This document shows, piece by piece, positions 20,240 through 31,291 of a stretch of DNA of 57,973 nucleotides. The notes under the pieces were generated by a model that was given only the letters and a program-made list of their open reading frames with translations, was not told where the DNA came from and ran no database searches. Made by a program: the position numbers and the translations under genes. The stretch comes from Nemertoderma westbladi (taxonomy: Eukaryota > Xenacoelomorpha > Nemertodermatida > Nemertodermatidae). Every line of letters starts with the position of its first letter. The first letter of the stretch is position 1. The stretch covers positions 1-57,973 of the forward strand of contig JAUCBJ010007984.1 of the NCBI GenBank assembly GCA_032718475.1. The letters are read 5' to 3'.

Positions 20240-21400
20240 TCCGACAGTAGACCACCGACAGCAGACAACCGACAGCAGAAACCGACAGCGGACAACTGAC
20301 AGCAGACAACCAACATCACACAACTGACATCAGACAACCGACAGCAGACAACCGACAGCAGGCAACCGAAAGCACACAACAAACAGCAGACAACCGACAG
20401 GATACAACCAACAGCAGACAACCGACAGCATTGAACTGACAGCAGACAACCGAAAACAAACAATCAATGGCGGACAACCGAGTTTGTTTAGTTTGAGATA
20501 AATCAAATAGGCCAATTTATATAATTTAATGTTTAGAAAATGAAAAATAACAATTCATGATAGTACGGAGCCCCTCAGTGGACTCAGTGGCCGACGAAAA
20601 ACCAATATCAGACAACCGAGAGCAGACAACCGACAGCAGGCTACCAAAAGCATACAACCAACTGCAGACAAGCGTCATCAGACAACCGAGAGCAGACAAC
20701 CAACAGCAGGCAACTGACAGTAGACAACTAACAGTAAATAACCGACAGTAGACAACTGACAGTAGGCAACCATAAACAGAAACTCGAGAACAGACAATCG
20801 ACAGCAGGCAACCGAGAGCAGACAACCGACAGCACACAGACGGCAGCATACAACAGACAGCAGACAACCGACAGCAGATACCCGTCAGCAGACTAACAAT
20901 GAAAGATAACAGACAACCGACAGCATACAGTATACAACCGACAGCAGTCAAGTGACAGTACCAAACCGACAGCAGACAACCGATAATAGACTACCAGTAG
21001 CAGATACCGACACCAGACAACCGACAGCAGACAACTAACAGTAGACAACCACCAACATATAACCTACAGCAGACAACCGACAGCAGACATCCGACAGCAT
21101 ACAACCGACAGCAGACAACCGACAGCAGATACCCGTCAGCAGACTAACAATGAAAGATAACAGACAACCGACAGCATACAGCATACAACCGACAGCAGTC
21201 AAGTGACAGTACCAAACCGACAGCAGACAACCGATAATAGACTACCAGTAGCAGATACCGACACCAGACAACCGACAGCAGACAACTAACAGTAGACAAC
21301 CACCAACATATAACCTACAGCAGGCAACCGACAGCAGACATCCGACAGCATACAACCGACAGCAGACAACCGACAACAAACAAGCAATGGCGGACAACCG
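20240..21400 (-). repeat. degenerate 14-bp minisatellite (ccgacagcagacaa), opposite orientation to the 23-kb array
   Basis: Tens of diverged copies of ccgacagcagacaa with indels, split by a unique segment at 20490-20585. The unit is a dimer of related 7-mers (on the minus strand gtctgct + gtcggtt). A longer block of about 251 bp is duplicated within it: the same irregular series (from 'cccgtcagcagactaacaat' to 'acatccgacagcatac') starts at 20881 and 21132 with very few differences. Open frames of up to 141 codons on the minus strand are by-products of the stop-poor repeat. Confidence 0.85.
20468..20582 (+). repeat. unique-segment duplicate, copy 1
   Basis: About 110 bp starting at 'ggcggacaaccgagtttg' and running through 'aataggccaatttatataat' to 'gtacggagcccctcagtgga'. 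It recurs almost unchanged at 21391-21504. The two copies bracket the second half of the degenerate array, as if array and flank were duplicated together. Confidence 0.8.
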
Positions 21401-21504
21401 AGTTTGTTTAGTTTGAGTTTAATCAAATAGGCCAATTTATATAATTTAATGTTTAGAAAATGAAAAATAACAACTCATAATAGTACGGAGCCCCTCAGTG
21501 GACT
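21391..21504 (+). repeat. unique-segment duplicate, copy 2
   Basis: Near-identical copy of 20468-20582. Both are preceded by the same 14-bp repeat family, consistent with unequal exchange between arrays. Confidence 0.8.
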
Positions 21505-22957
21505 TTTAATCCCCGTTTTATAACTTAGTATCCATGTACGCTATCATCAATTAATTAATATTGAGATAACGAACATGTATGTATAGTAAGAAAAAAAAAA
21601 CGAGGATTTCGTGTTTTAAGTTTAAGTTTAATTAGGTGATCTGATATTCCCATTGCACATATTATACAATAAATGATAATTATTTAGGTTATACGTCATA
21701 TAATAATGATACATACTATACGCTAGGTTGTGACAATACAATGAGCAATAGCGAGGCTAGTATAGCTCAATGTATTGTCTGGGAGTGTCGAGCGGGTGGA
21801 GGTAGTATGTCGGGGGTTGTGCAAATGTTACTATACAAGCTAAGCAAGAGACTGTTGGTTGCTAATGGTTGGTAAGGCAAAACTCTTCTACACTTTATGT
21901 TGCTGTTGTTTCACCGTAGTTCCGATGAGCTGTTCCAGGTAGATTAGATTAAACTGGCGGGTCGATATTAGAGAAATTAAAAAAGTACAATAAATTTTCG
22001 ATGTAGGCCTAAAGATTATGAAATGGTCCTCTCACTGACTCCTTATGATAGCGAACACTTACAACTAATAAACAGTTTTCCGTTTTGGGTTAATTTCAGC
22101 TACCAACACTACAATGAATTAAGTGAAATACATCTAATTAGTTGTTACTTATTTAATTATTATAAAGTAATAATTATATAATAATTAGTATTACTTATTA
22201 ATTTATGAGAACCAGAAAAAGTCTGCCGAAGCTCATATTCAATAAATATATTTATAATATATCTATATTATTGTATTTAATATAATCTTTTAAATAACAA
22301 CGGACAAGACAATTAGTGGCTATCTATAGTACAGCAGTGATATTACTGTAGTAGCCTTTATTAAACACATGTTCTCATGAAAAGGTTAAGTTACTTAAAA
22401 GCACTAGCTGGTGCCTAATGGAAGAGAAAGGCAAGCACAGATAAATCAATTGGAGTTATTTGTTTGTAACATGCTCCTGTTGCTATGGTTATTAAAACAC
22501 CACAATCCATCAATGACTAAGTTTCCAATTGAGTCAGACACCTGGGACTACTGATTGAATGTATTGCATTAAACAAATAATGCATATTTAGATTGCCTGT
22601 TGTTCTATCTGCAGTCGGGCCCTTGTGAAGTATACCAGAAATTCTACTGTAATATTTCACTTTTGCAGTTTACCAAAAATGTGAATAATACCAGACTTTC
22701 TCCCGTTATATTTCACTTTGCAGTTACCCCCATGTGAAGAATACCAGATTTTCACTAAAAACCCAGGTTACAGAATGGCTCAATCTAACCAAAACAATAA
22801 ACGAATTAATATCTGTACAGGTTATAAGATATCAATAAACGCTAAAATAGACTTAATACGTAGAAATTAAAAAATACAAATTCTTCCAATCAGTATAAAA
22901 TTCCAATAGAATTTCGACCAAAAAGTGAAAACTTGATATTCTTCACATGATGGGCGT
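21505..22957. other. no gene seen
   Basis: AT-rich spacer between the two oppositely oriented 14-bp arrays. Near 22620-22750 a short stretch repeats: 'tgtgaag/ataataccaga...ttc', then 'atatttcacttt.gcagtt', about twice. No coding signal. Confidence 0.4.
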
Positions 22958-23978
22958 GTCGGTTGTCAGCTGTCGGTTGTCAGCTGTCGGTTGTCAGCTG
23001 TCGGTTGTCAGCTGTCGGTTGTCAGCTGTCGGTTGTCAGCTGTCGGTTGTCAGCTGTCGGTTGTCAGCTGTCGGTTGTCAGCTGTCGGTTGTCAGCTGTC
23101 GGTTGTCAGCTGTCGGTTGTCGGCTGTCGGTTGTCAGCTGTCGGTTGTCAGCTGTCGGTTGTCAGCTGTCGGTTGTCAGCTGTCGGTTGTCAGCTGTCGG
23201 TTGTCAGCTGTCGCTTGTCAGCTGTCGGTTGTCAGCTGTCGGTTGTCAGCTGTCGGTTGTCAGCTGTCGGTTGTCAGCTGTCGGTTGTCAGCTGTCGGTT
23301 GTCAGCTGTCGGTTGTCAGCTGTCGGTTGTCAGCTGTCGGTTGTCGGCTGTCGGTTGTCAGTTGTCGGTTGTCAGCTGTCGGTTGTCAGCTGTCGGTTGT
23401 CAGCTGTCGGTTGTCAGCTGTCGGTTGTCAGCTGTCGGTTGTCAGCTGTCGGTTGTCAGCTGTCGGTTGTCAGCTGTCGGTTGTCGGCTGTCGGTTGTCA
23501 GTTGTCAGCTGTCGGTTGTCAGCTGTCGGTTGTCAGCTGTCGGTTGTCAGCTGTCGGTTGTCAGCTATCGGTTGTCAGCTGTCGGTTGTCAGCTGTCGGT
23601 TGTCAGCTGTCGGTTGTCAGCTGTCGGTTGTCAGCTGTCGGTTGTCAGCTGTCGGTTGTCAGCTGTCGGTTGTCAGCTGTCGGTTGTCAGCTGTCGGTTG
23701 TCAGCTGTCGGTTGTCAGCTGTCGGTTGTCAGCTGTCGGTTGTCGGCTGTCGGTTGTCAGCTGTCGGTTGTCAGCTGTCGGTTGTCAGTTGTCGGTTGTC
23801 AGCTGTCGGTTGTCAGCTGTCGGTTGTCAGCTGTCGGTTGTCAGTTGTCGGTTGTCAGCTGTCGGTTGTCAGCTGTCGGTTGTCAGCTGTCGGTTGTCAG
23901 TTGTCGGTTGTCAGCTGTCGGTTGTCAGCTGTCGGTTGTCAGCTGTCGGTTGTCAGCTGTCGGTTGTCAGCTGTCGGT
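22958..23978 (+). repeat. near-pure 14-bp minisatellite (gtcggttgtcagct), about 73 copies
   Basis: Almost perfect copies fill 1,021 bp. The unit is a dimer of two related 7-mers (gtcggtt + gtcagct). A lone 7-mer near 23500 and scattered gtcggct or gtcagtt variants show slippage at the 7-mer level. Most copy junctions create the E-box palindrome cagctg, so dozens of E-boxes lie at 14-bp spacing. All three forward frames are open for about 350 codons. That is expected, because 14 is not a multiple of 3 and the unit has no stop in any register; I do not call these genes. Confidence 0.97.
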
Positions 23979-24990
23979 CGCCTGCCATCTTATCTCGGAT
24001 CTCGGATTTCCTGCAGATATCCATGGATTCCTATTAGAGTTTCTGAGAATATTAAAATATTCGAATGATTTTTTTAAAGCATTCTAATATTCGAGCACTT
24101 TTATAAACAACTAAACAACTAGTTTTCACCGATGGATTAAATAATTATTGTCTGATTTTTCGATCTCCATCAATGTCCATTATTTTTTTAATTTCTACTT
24201 TGAATATAAAAGTATAATACAACTTGTCGATAATATCATTAATATAATGCAGACAAAAAGAGTGATACTAAATGTGGCAGTACATGGAAAAAAGTGACGT
24301 ATTCAGCGTTTTGTGAAAGGTAGAAAACATATTTAGATCAGCAATGTAACTATATTCGACTGTCTCTTTGTCCGTCTTTCGTACTTTAGGTTGTAGAATA
24401 TAACAAAGGCACACTAATTTGCTAAAGGTTTCACAAGATTCACTAGTTTTCCAGGTCAGTTTTCATGCTTATGCTTGACATAATATAGTCTGTCTGTCAG
24501 TCTATTTATCTGTCTGTCAATCTGTTGTTTGTCAAAATATAAGAAGACCCTCTGCTTGGCCAGTATTTTAGCTACGGTGTATTTCTGGTCTGTTATTTTA
24601 TTTTTGATGTTTGGCTGAATCTAGTCTGCCTGTTGTTTACTTTTGACAGACAGAGAGTCAGGCAGACAGACAGACTGATAGAAACACTACTAGATTCCAC
24701 CAAACACTAAAACTGACATGAGAAATGAAAACACCGAATAGGAAAACACCAAGATCTGAAATATTAGCTCTGTGGTGTGTTTCATTATTGTGAGGTTACG
24801 TCATTAACAAACATTATTTAAGACAGTATTGAGATGGAAGGTTCAAACTACGATATTTAGTCCGACACGATATCGTGTAGTTTTTGCTATTTTCCGAAGG
24901 CAAATACATATCTAGAGTTTATACTAAATATACCATTAGAAAGCCCAAATAATTTACTACAAAATGAGATGTAATCCAAAAAAATTGATG
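23979..24990. other. no gene seen; tgtctgtctg-type hairpin region
   Basis: About 24340-24720 contains opposed microsatellite-like blocks ('gtctgtctgtcagtct' near 24490 and 'cagacagacagactgata' near 24665). They resemble the boundaries of the repeat units at 17.3-18.2 kb and may be a related decayed element. A palindrome acacgatatcgtgt lies near 24866. No coding signal. Confidence 0.4.
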
Positions 24991-25009
24991 TTTGTGTCAT
25001 GTGTCCATT

Positions 25010-26700
25010 CTTACCTGGCAAACTGTGAATGAGGTATCTGGTCGGAAAAGTTGTGCAAAGGGGCGCCTCAAAGCCAATAGTCCCGAAGAACGTGTGGGGA
25101 AGTGGAAAAATCACTTCAGCAACTTGCTTGGGCAGCCACCAAACATCGAGGTCAGCCCTACAAGGAAAATATATGACAAGACACTACCTATAGAAACAGG
25201 GGACTTCACACCTGCCGAACTCCAAAGAAGCATTAAAAGCATGTCCAATAATAAAGCGAGTGGATTAGATGAAATCCCAGCGGAGGTATGGAAAACAGGA
25301 GTGCTAAACAGACTATTATTGAATGTTTGCAACCGGATGTTAAAAGGGGAAAAGCCTCCACCAATTTGGACTAAAGGTCAACTAAAGCCTCTCCCCAAGA
25401 AAGGAGACCTCGGTATACCAACAAACTATCGTGGGATCTGTCTGCTTGTGGTAGCTGCCAAAATATACAATAAAATGATTCTATATAGGATTAGGCCTCA
25501 CATAGAGAAACTACTGCGTAAGAGCCAAAACGGATTTCGACCAAGTAGATCAACAATAGCTCAGATACTTGCACTACGGAGACTGAGTCAACTATTAAGT
25601 CAAAGAGTCTCACCGCAGTCATGACTTTTGTGGACTTTAAGAAGGCATTCGACTCCATCCATAGAGGTAAAATGCTTGAAATCCTAAGAGCTTATGGAAT
25701 ACCAGAGGTAATCGTTGCTGGCATTGGATTGTTATATTGTGACACAGAAGCACAGGTACTCTCAACAGATGGTGAAACTGAGTTTTTCTCAATCCTGGCT
25801 GGCGTACTGCAAGGTGACACATTAGCACCATTACTATTTGTAATTGTACTGGATTACGCAATGAGGACGGCCACAAAGGGTGAAGATCTGGGATTCACAC
25901 ATCAAGAACGCAGAAGTAGTAGATATCCGTCAACTACAGTCACAGACACCGACTTCGCGGATGACATCGCCCTGCTCTCTAATACGCTAGCAGATGCACA
26001 GCTTCTACTAAATAAAGTGGAGAGGGCTGGTAAGGAGGTTGGATTGCATATAAATGCTTCCAAGACCGAATTCATGACCTTTAATGTTGATGGAAACTTG
26101 ACAACCATTGATAATAATCAACTAAGGAAGGTTGACGACTTCCAGTACTTAGGATCATGGATAGAGAGTAGCAAAAAGGACATAGAATTTAGGAAAGCAA
26201 AGGCTTGGGTAGCTCTATCAAAAATGGATACCATCTGGAAATCAGATCTCTCCAGGCACCTGAAGACTGAGTTCTTTCGAGCCACAGTGGAAAGTGTATT
26301 TTTATACGGGGGTGAGACCTGGACACAGACTAAATCACTTGAACAACGAATTGATGGTTGCTACACAAGACTACTAAGGGCAGCCCTAAACATCAGCTGG
26401 AGACAACACATGACAAACGCTGAGCTTTATGGTACAATACCACCTGTATCAACCACCCTCCGTGAACGCAGATTAAGATTCAGTGGGCACTGCTGGCGAA
26501 GTAAAGACGAGGTCATACCAGATCTACTTCTCTGGCAACCAACTCATGGAAAGCGTAGTGGTGGACGACCGGCCATAACATATATAGATCAACTTGAAAT
26601 ATATACTGAACTTGGGAGAAACGAAATTGCGACAACTATGGAGAATCGGGAAGCCTGGAAGGATCTCATTCCCACTGTCCGAGTTCGCTCGACTTAGTAG
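25010..26700 (+). pseudogene. LINE family 1 reverse transcriptase, 5'-truncated and frameshifted
   Basis: A non-LTR reverse transcriptase read in two frames: one to 25624, then 25621-26697. A single-base indel near 25590-25610 breaks it. Visible motifs in order: LPKKGD and NYRGI (RT1), NGFRPSRST (RT2), FVDFKKAFDS (motif A, catalytic Asp), GVLQGDTLAPLLF (motif B), FADD (motif C), YLGSWI (motif E). A C-terminal stretch follows with GGETWTQT and RLRFSGHCWRSKDE...LLLWQP. No endonuclease domain precedes it, so the copy is 5'-truncated, as is usual for LINEs. The stop codon TAG is the first unit of a terminal (TAG)n tail, so there is essentially no 3' UTR. The tail suggests an RTE-like or related clade; I do not assign one firmly. 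Confidence 0.9.
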
Positions 26701-28520
26701 TAGTAGTGGTAGTAGTCAATTCTGTAACCGCCACAAATGCAGTTGAAAAAATCACTAAAATGACAAATAGATAATTAACTTGTGAGATTTACTTAATAAG
26801 TTAGCTTATACTTTTATTGTTCTTGTATAATATTGTAATAGTAATTATAATTTTAATACACTTAAAAGTATCAACGAATATTCGAATAGTAAAATAGCCA
26901 TTCTCAGAAACTCTAATTCTTACGACGTAGTCCAAACTAACAATTTTTCTATAACTGTAAAAAGTTTATATTAAGTTGAGAAAATATTATAAATTATTGT
27001 ACATAATAAAGTGTTTCATGGTGACCTGGATTCAGCCTTCCCGATATTCGGAATATTTCCTAATGTTTTGGAAATATTTTTCGGAGAAATTATGTGGGGT
27101 CATTTATTTTTCTTTGGGGACCTATCTTTTTTTTTTCACGTGGCCCCATTTTTTTCAGTGGGGGTCCCGCAGACACCAACACCGGAGCTGATTACAGGTA
27201 CATAATTTGGTCATATTTGTGGAGGGGTATAAAACAAGTCGCGGTAAAAAGTTACATCGCTTGAGGCCAGCCTGGAAGCACAATCGCAACTGGAGATTCT
27301 GCTACCTTCAACTGACTCGAGATAGGCCTGCTGTATCTGTATCACTTCCCAGAAATCAGTTTATCCTTCCTTATCTTATAACTTACCCCACAACTGAAAT
27401 ATTCTTGTTTCGCCATAGTATAAAGGACGCCTTACATACTATTATGGAAATGGTCGATGTGCAACACATGACAAACGCCGAGCTTTATGGTACAATACCA
27501 CCTGTATCAACCACCCCCCGTGAACGCAGATTAAGATTCAGTGGGCACTACTGCTGGCGAAGTAAAGACGAGGTCATACCAGATCTACTTCTCTGGCAAC
27601 CAACTCATGGAAAGCGTAGTCGTGGACGACCGGCCATAACATATATAGATCAACTTGAAAGGGATACTGAACTTGGGAGAAACGAAATTGCAACAACTAT
27701 GGAGAATCGGGAAGCCTGGAAGGATCTCATTTCCACTGTCCTAGTTCGCTCGACTTAGTAGTAGTAGTAGTAGTCTATACTGTAACCGCCACAAATACAG
27801 TTGAAAAAAAATCACTAAAATGACAAATAGATAATTAACTTGTGAGATTTACTTAATTAAGTAGCTTATACTTTTATTGTTCTTGTATAATATTGTAATA
27901 GTAATTATAATTTTAATACACTTAAAAGTATCAACGAATATTCGAATAGTAAAATAGCCATTCTCAGAAACTCTAATTCTTAAGACGCAGTCCAAACTAA
28001 CAATTTTTCTATAACTGTAAAAAGTTTATATTAAGTTGAGAAAATAATATAAATTATTGTACATAATAAAGTGTTTCATGGTGACCTGGATTCAGCCTTC
28101 CCGATATTCGGAATATTTCCTAAAGTTTTGGAAATATATTTCGGAGAAAATATGTGGGGTCATTTATTTTTCTTTGGGGACCTATCTTTTTTTTTTCACG
28201 TGACCCCATTTTTTTCAGTGGGGTCCCGCAGACACCAACACCTGAGCGGATTACAGGTACATAATTTGCTCATATTTGTGGAGGGGTATAGAACAAGTTG
28301 CGGGAAAAAAGTTACATCGCTTGAGGCCAGCCTGGAAGCACAATCGCAACTGGAGATTCTGCTACCTTCAACTAACTCGAGATAGGCCTGCTGTATCTGT
28401 ATCACTTCCCAGAAATCAGTTTATCCTTCCTTATCTTATAACTTACCCCACAACTGAAATATTCTTGTTTCGCCATAGTATAAAGGACGCCTTACATACT
28501 ATTATGGAAATGGTCGATGT
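26404..28520 (+). repeat. recent tandem duplication of about 1,058 bp
   Basis: Everything from caacacatgac (26404, inside the LINE C-terminal coding region) to tggtcgatgt (27460) is repeated from 27462 to 28520. Each unit holds the last third of the LINE ORF, the TAG tail and about 760 bp of downstream unique DNA. The copies differ by scattered substitutions and a few 1-3 base indels, including a 3-base insertion near 27550. The second copy's extra LINE end therefore arose by duplication, not by a second insertion. Confidence 0.9.
27462..27776 (+). pseudogene. duplicated C-terminal fragment of LINE family 1
   Basis: About 98 codons of the family 1 C-terminus (AELYGTIPPVSTT..., GKRSRGRPAITYID...), ending at the same TAG stop within a (TAG)n tail. 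It is the second copy within the 1,058-bp tandem duplication. The open frame from 27207 joins this to upstream non-coding DNA by chance. Confidence 0.85.
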
Positions 28521-28730
28521 TTTGTGAAAAATTGCAAGCCGGAGGCGATATAATCTTAGTATTTTTATCTGCAGCTAAATTTTACTCAGATGTTTCTGAT
28601 ATGTTTCTATCAGATATTCTAAGATTTTGGTTTTAGTATTCTCCTCAGTAATTTAGGATTATTTCTCCTCACAAAGTTACCGAAGCAAGGTCATTTAAAT
28701 TCTATGCATGACCTGACAACCCCCCTGCAG

Positions 28731-28845
28731 AATGGAGTGCACCAAAATAATTGATGCTGAAACTCTTCAAAACAGGCAGGCTACTCACCTTGATAAGGTT
28801 GATTGTTTGCAAAGCAGTTCTGTTAAAACAGTTGCTTCGTATGAA
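28731..28845 (+). CDS. possible internal exon, plus strand
   Basis: Preceded by a polypyrimidine-AG (ccccctgcag) and followed by a donor-like gtaagc. Between them lies an open stretch beginning MECTKIIDAETLQN with ordinary amino-acid composition. No partner exon was found, so this rests on the splice-like borders and open frame alone. Confidence 0.22.
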
Positions 28846-29984
28846 GTAAGCCAACCAGCACAAAAATCAAATAAAAGCACTGATACTTACTTAGTTGTAA
28901 GGCAGTGCCTACCAGTACCACGATAATTTGTTCTCCGTCCCGTTCCACAAGTATCATAATTCCATTGGAGATTTGATGATGCAGTGATGCATTGAGGCGG
29001 GCAAATATGTTAATGATATTTGAACCAATGTTTTACCCGCTTGCTTAAACACCAATCATACAGTTCAGTTTGTAGTTATATGAATTATGTGATGAAATTA
29101 TATTTCGTTTGTGCTTGAGTGGCCAATATCCATTAGTCACAGAGCTGTATTTCAAAGTTGTAAACAGAGAGCAAAGTTGTGGGCGAATTTTCTCTGAATC
29201 AAATGTGGCGGGGCATATAGGAAGGCAAAATGAAATTTTATGGCTTTCAGCAATTTTCGTGCACCATATTGGGTGCCAAAAAGTGTAATTTCTCAGATCT
29301 AGATAACCCTAAAAGATGTTCCATTCGAATCAGCGTCCCCAAAAACTCCAATCTACTTATAAATTTTGACGATCTACTGCTTTTGAAAAATGAAATTTTA
29401 TATGGCATTGAATAGTGATCGAATATCGTATCTGCAAAAAATGTCGTTTTTTTGTTTGACACCATGAAAACTGATATTTCACAGAAACCGCACCTGTTTA
29501 TTTCAAATTTAAGTCACTTTTAAAAAATCGAAATACATTACAAAACTATACCATCTGTAAGAGCGAAAAATTCTCTATCAAATAGGGCAATAAACTCAAT
29601 TTCGATTTTTTTACGAATAACGCCTATCTATATGCACCGCCACAAATAACCACAAACACAAAATGTAAAATGATGTTGTGGTTTGCCTGGCCTGTCATGT
29701 TTATGTTGAAAAGACGCATATGTTCTACTCCACATTGTCAAAGATCCCTTCATGTTTGGCATACATATAACATCGTGCTTTATAGGGTTCATGCTCTTAC
29801 TGTAGGGAAACAATGATGATATTCACAATGTGAGGTTTTACCAACTCATCCAGCCTGCTCATCATTTAAAGTATTGCCTATCAGTAAGTAATTATTATTT
29901 AACATGCAAACGTTCCCCAATTAAATTAAAACAATTAGATATATAATAAATACAAGCAAGAGTCTTTTTAATTTTGTTCTGTAG

Positions 29985-30220
29985 TCCACGTGTATTTGTC
30001 GAGGCCTCGAGAGTTCTCAAATCCAATTACCGAGAAGGCAGGGCATCAGCGGATTTTCGGGACAGAGGACACCGCGTTTCGTCGGTTCAGACATCGAGGC
30101 GCGTCGTCCCGCATTTACGCACTCTCCATTCGTGTTGCAAATTACCGACCTATGTTTGTGGAGCATTCGCACGTTGTAGTGACGATCGGGCATTAGGCAT
30201 GGTCCATCCGCGTTCGGCGA
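29985..30220. other. CpG-rich patch
   Basis: Markedly richer in GC and CpG than its surroundings (for example cgtcggttcagacatcgagg, then cgcgtcgtcccgc). Two overlapping plus-strand frames are open here (68 and 94 codons). I recognise neither. It could be a promoter-type CpG cluster for the minus-strand exons or a fragment of an unknown mobile element. Confidence 0.3.
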
Positions 30221-30550
30221 ACATATCTATAAATATATGCACCTGCTATCAGATCTAATATCAATGGAATTATCAGTGTCGGTCAACAATTATGGGATTC
30301 GCGGCCAAGGAGAATACGAGAGCAATTGGAGTGTGTATTCCAAAGTGAGGGACCTGGGTGGGTGTCCTGTCCGCCCACTTGAAAGATAAAACTGACAGCT
30401 TTATGTATCTGCAAATAAACTATGGAAGGACTCCGCCTATTAATCTATCTGTATCTCCCGCGGTCAAGAAAAATTACAATTGTATAATTTAATGCAATAT
30501 ACTACGAAACATGCATAGTGTTTATTGCTCAATGTTGTGTGTAATCTTAC

Positions 30551-31005
30551 CATTTCACGTGCCATATCGGCACTCGGGGCGGCCACAAAACACGGTTTTT
30601 TGTTGTCCTCAAAGCATAGTAAGCGTTCATCGTCACCTAAAATATATAAATGCTTACAATCACTGTAACATTGCGTCCATTAATTGATATTCCGATATTG
30701 TTTCCGACAACGCCCAGAGCTAAGATCGATTAGAAAACAGTGTATTATGGATTATGAAAATATTCAATCCGGTAACATGCATTACTTACAACTTCTAAGT
30801 GGGATGCCTGCTAGTTCTACTGCACAGAATACAAACTGAGTTGAGCACATTATTTAATTATTTTGTATACAGCTACATTTCTGTTACTGTTCAACGGAAG
30901 TAGTTCGTGTTTATGTCTAATTTGGGTTATAGAAGCTCAACAAGATCGCTTACCTTGTTCAAAACTAGCAGAATCATCATCATAACCTTCAATGTCGCCA
31001 TTCTC
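30551..31005 (-). CDS. two consecutive exons of an unidentified spliced gene
   Basis: On the minus strand, exon a (31005-30954, 52 bp) lies between acceptor ttttag and donor gtaagc. It encodes an acidic stretch, ENGDIEGYDDDSASFEQ, and ends in phase 1. After a 317-bp intron, exon b (30636-30551, 86 bp) starts after acceptor ttttag in the matching phase. It encodes a segment including DDERLLCFEDNKKPCF and ends at donor gtaaga in phase 0. Matching phases, four good splice borders and sensible composition make this a likely real gene fragment. A weak candidate next exon follows acceptor tttatttgcag near 30408. Upstream exons were not found; the LINE inserted at 31.3 kb may lie within the gene. 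The protein family is unknown to me. Confidence 0.5.
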
Positions 31006-31291
31006 CTAAAATTAAAACGGTTAATATTTAAAAATTATAACATTTCTTTCCGTCATAAGTTTTAACAACATCAAGTTATTATATTCTCTCTCATCTTCTC
31101 ATATTCGGACAATTTAACTACAGGAAAATCAATACGATCGAAGGAAAATATGTCCATTATATATCCAGTCCAGATTGGCCACACCCAGCCTAATTGTAGT
31201 ATTCGCAAATTAACAAGGAAACATAATAATGGTGGCCATTTGAACAAAAAGGAAGATAAAAAATTTCAGATAAACAATTAATAATAATACA
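31006..31291. other. possible intron, no other feature
   Basis: AT-rich DNA between the minus-strand exons and the LINE insertion site. Nothing recognisable. Confidence 0.3.

Larger units (their letters stand above)
28521..30550. other. gene-poor stretch with a possible exon and a CpG-rich patch
   Basis: AT-rich DNA apart from the possible exon at 28731 and the CpG-rich patch at 29985-30220. A minus-strand frame at 29628-29813 (61 codons) follows a good acceptor-like sequence (ttgtttccctacag), but nothing identifies it. Confidence 0.35.

Noticed and set aside
20236-20951. Minus-strand ORFs (up to 141 codons) rich in Cys/Leu/Ser
   Set aside because: They are translations of the degenerate 14-bp array and differ only by its indels.
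22947-24087. Three overlapping forward ORFs of about 350-374 codons (LSAVGCQLSVVSCR repeats)
   Set aside because: All three frames are open because the 14-bp unit has no stop in any register and 14 is not a multiple of 3. This is a satellite artefact, not a Cys-rich protein.
27207-27758. 183-codon ORF
   Set aside because: A chance fusion of non-coding DNA with the duplicated LINE C-terminus.
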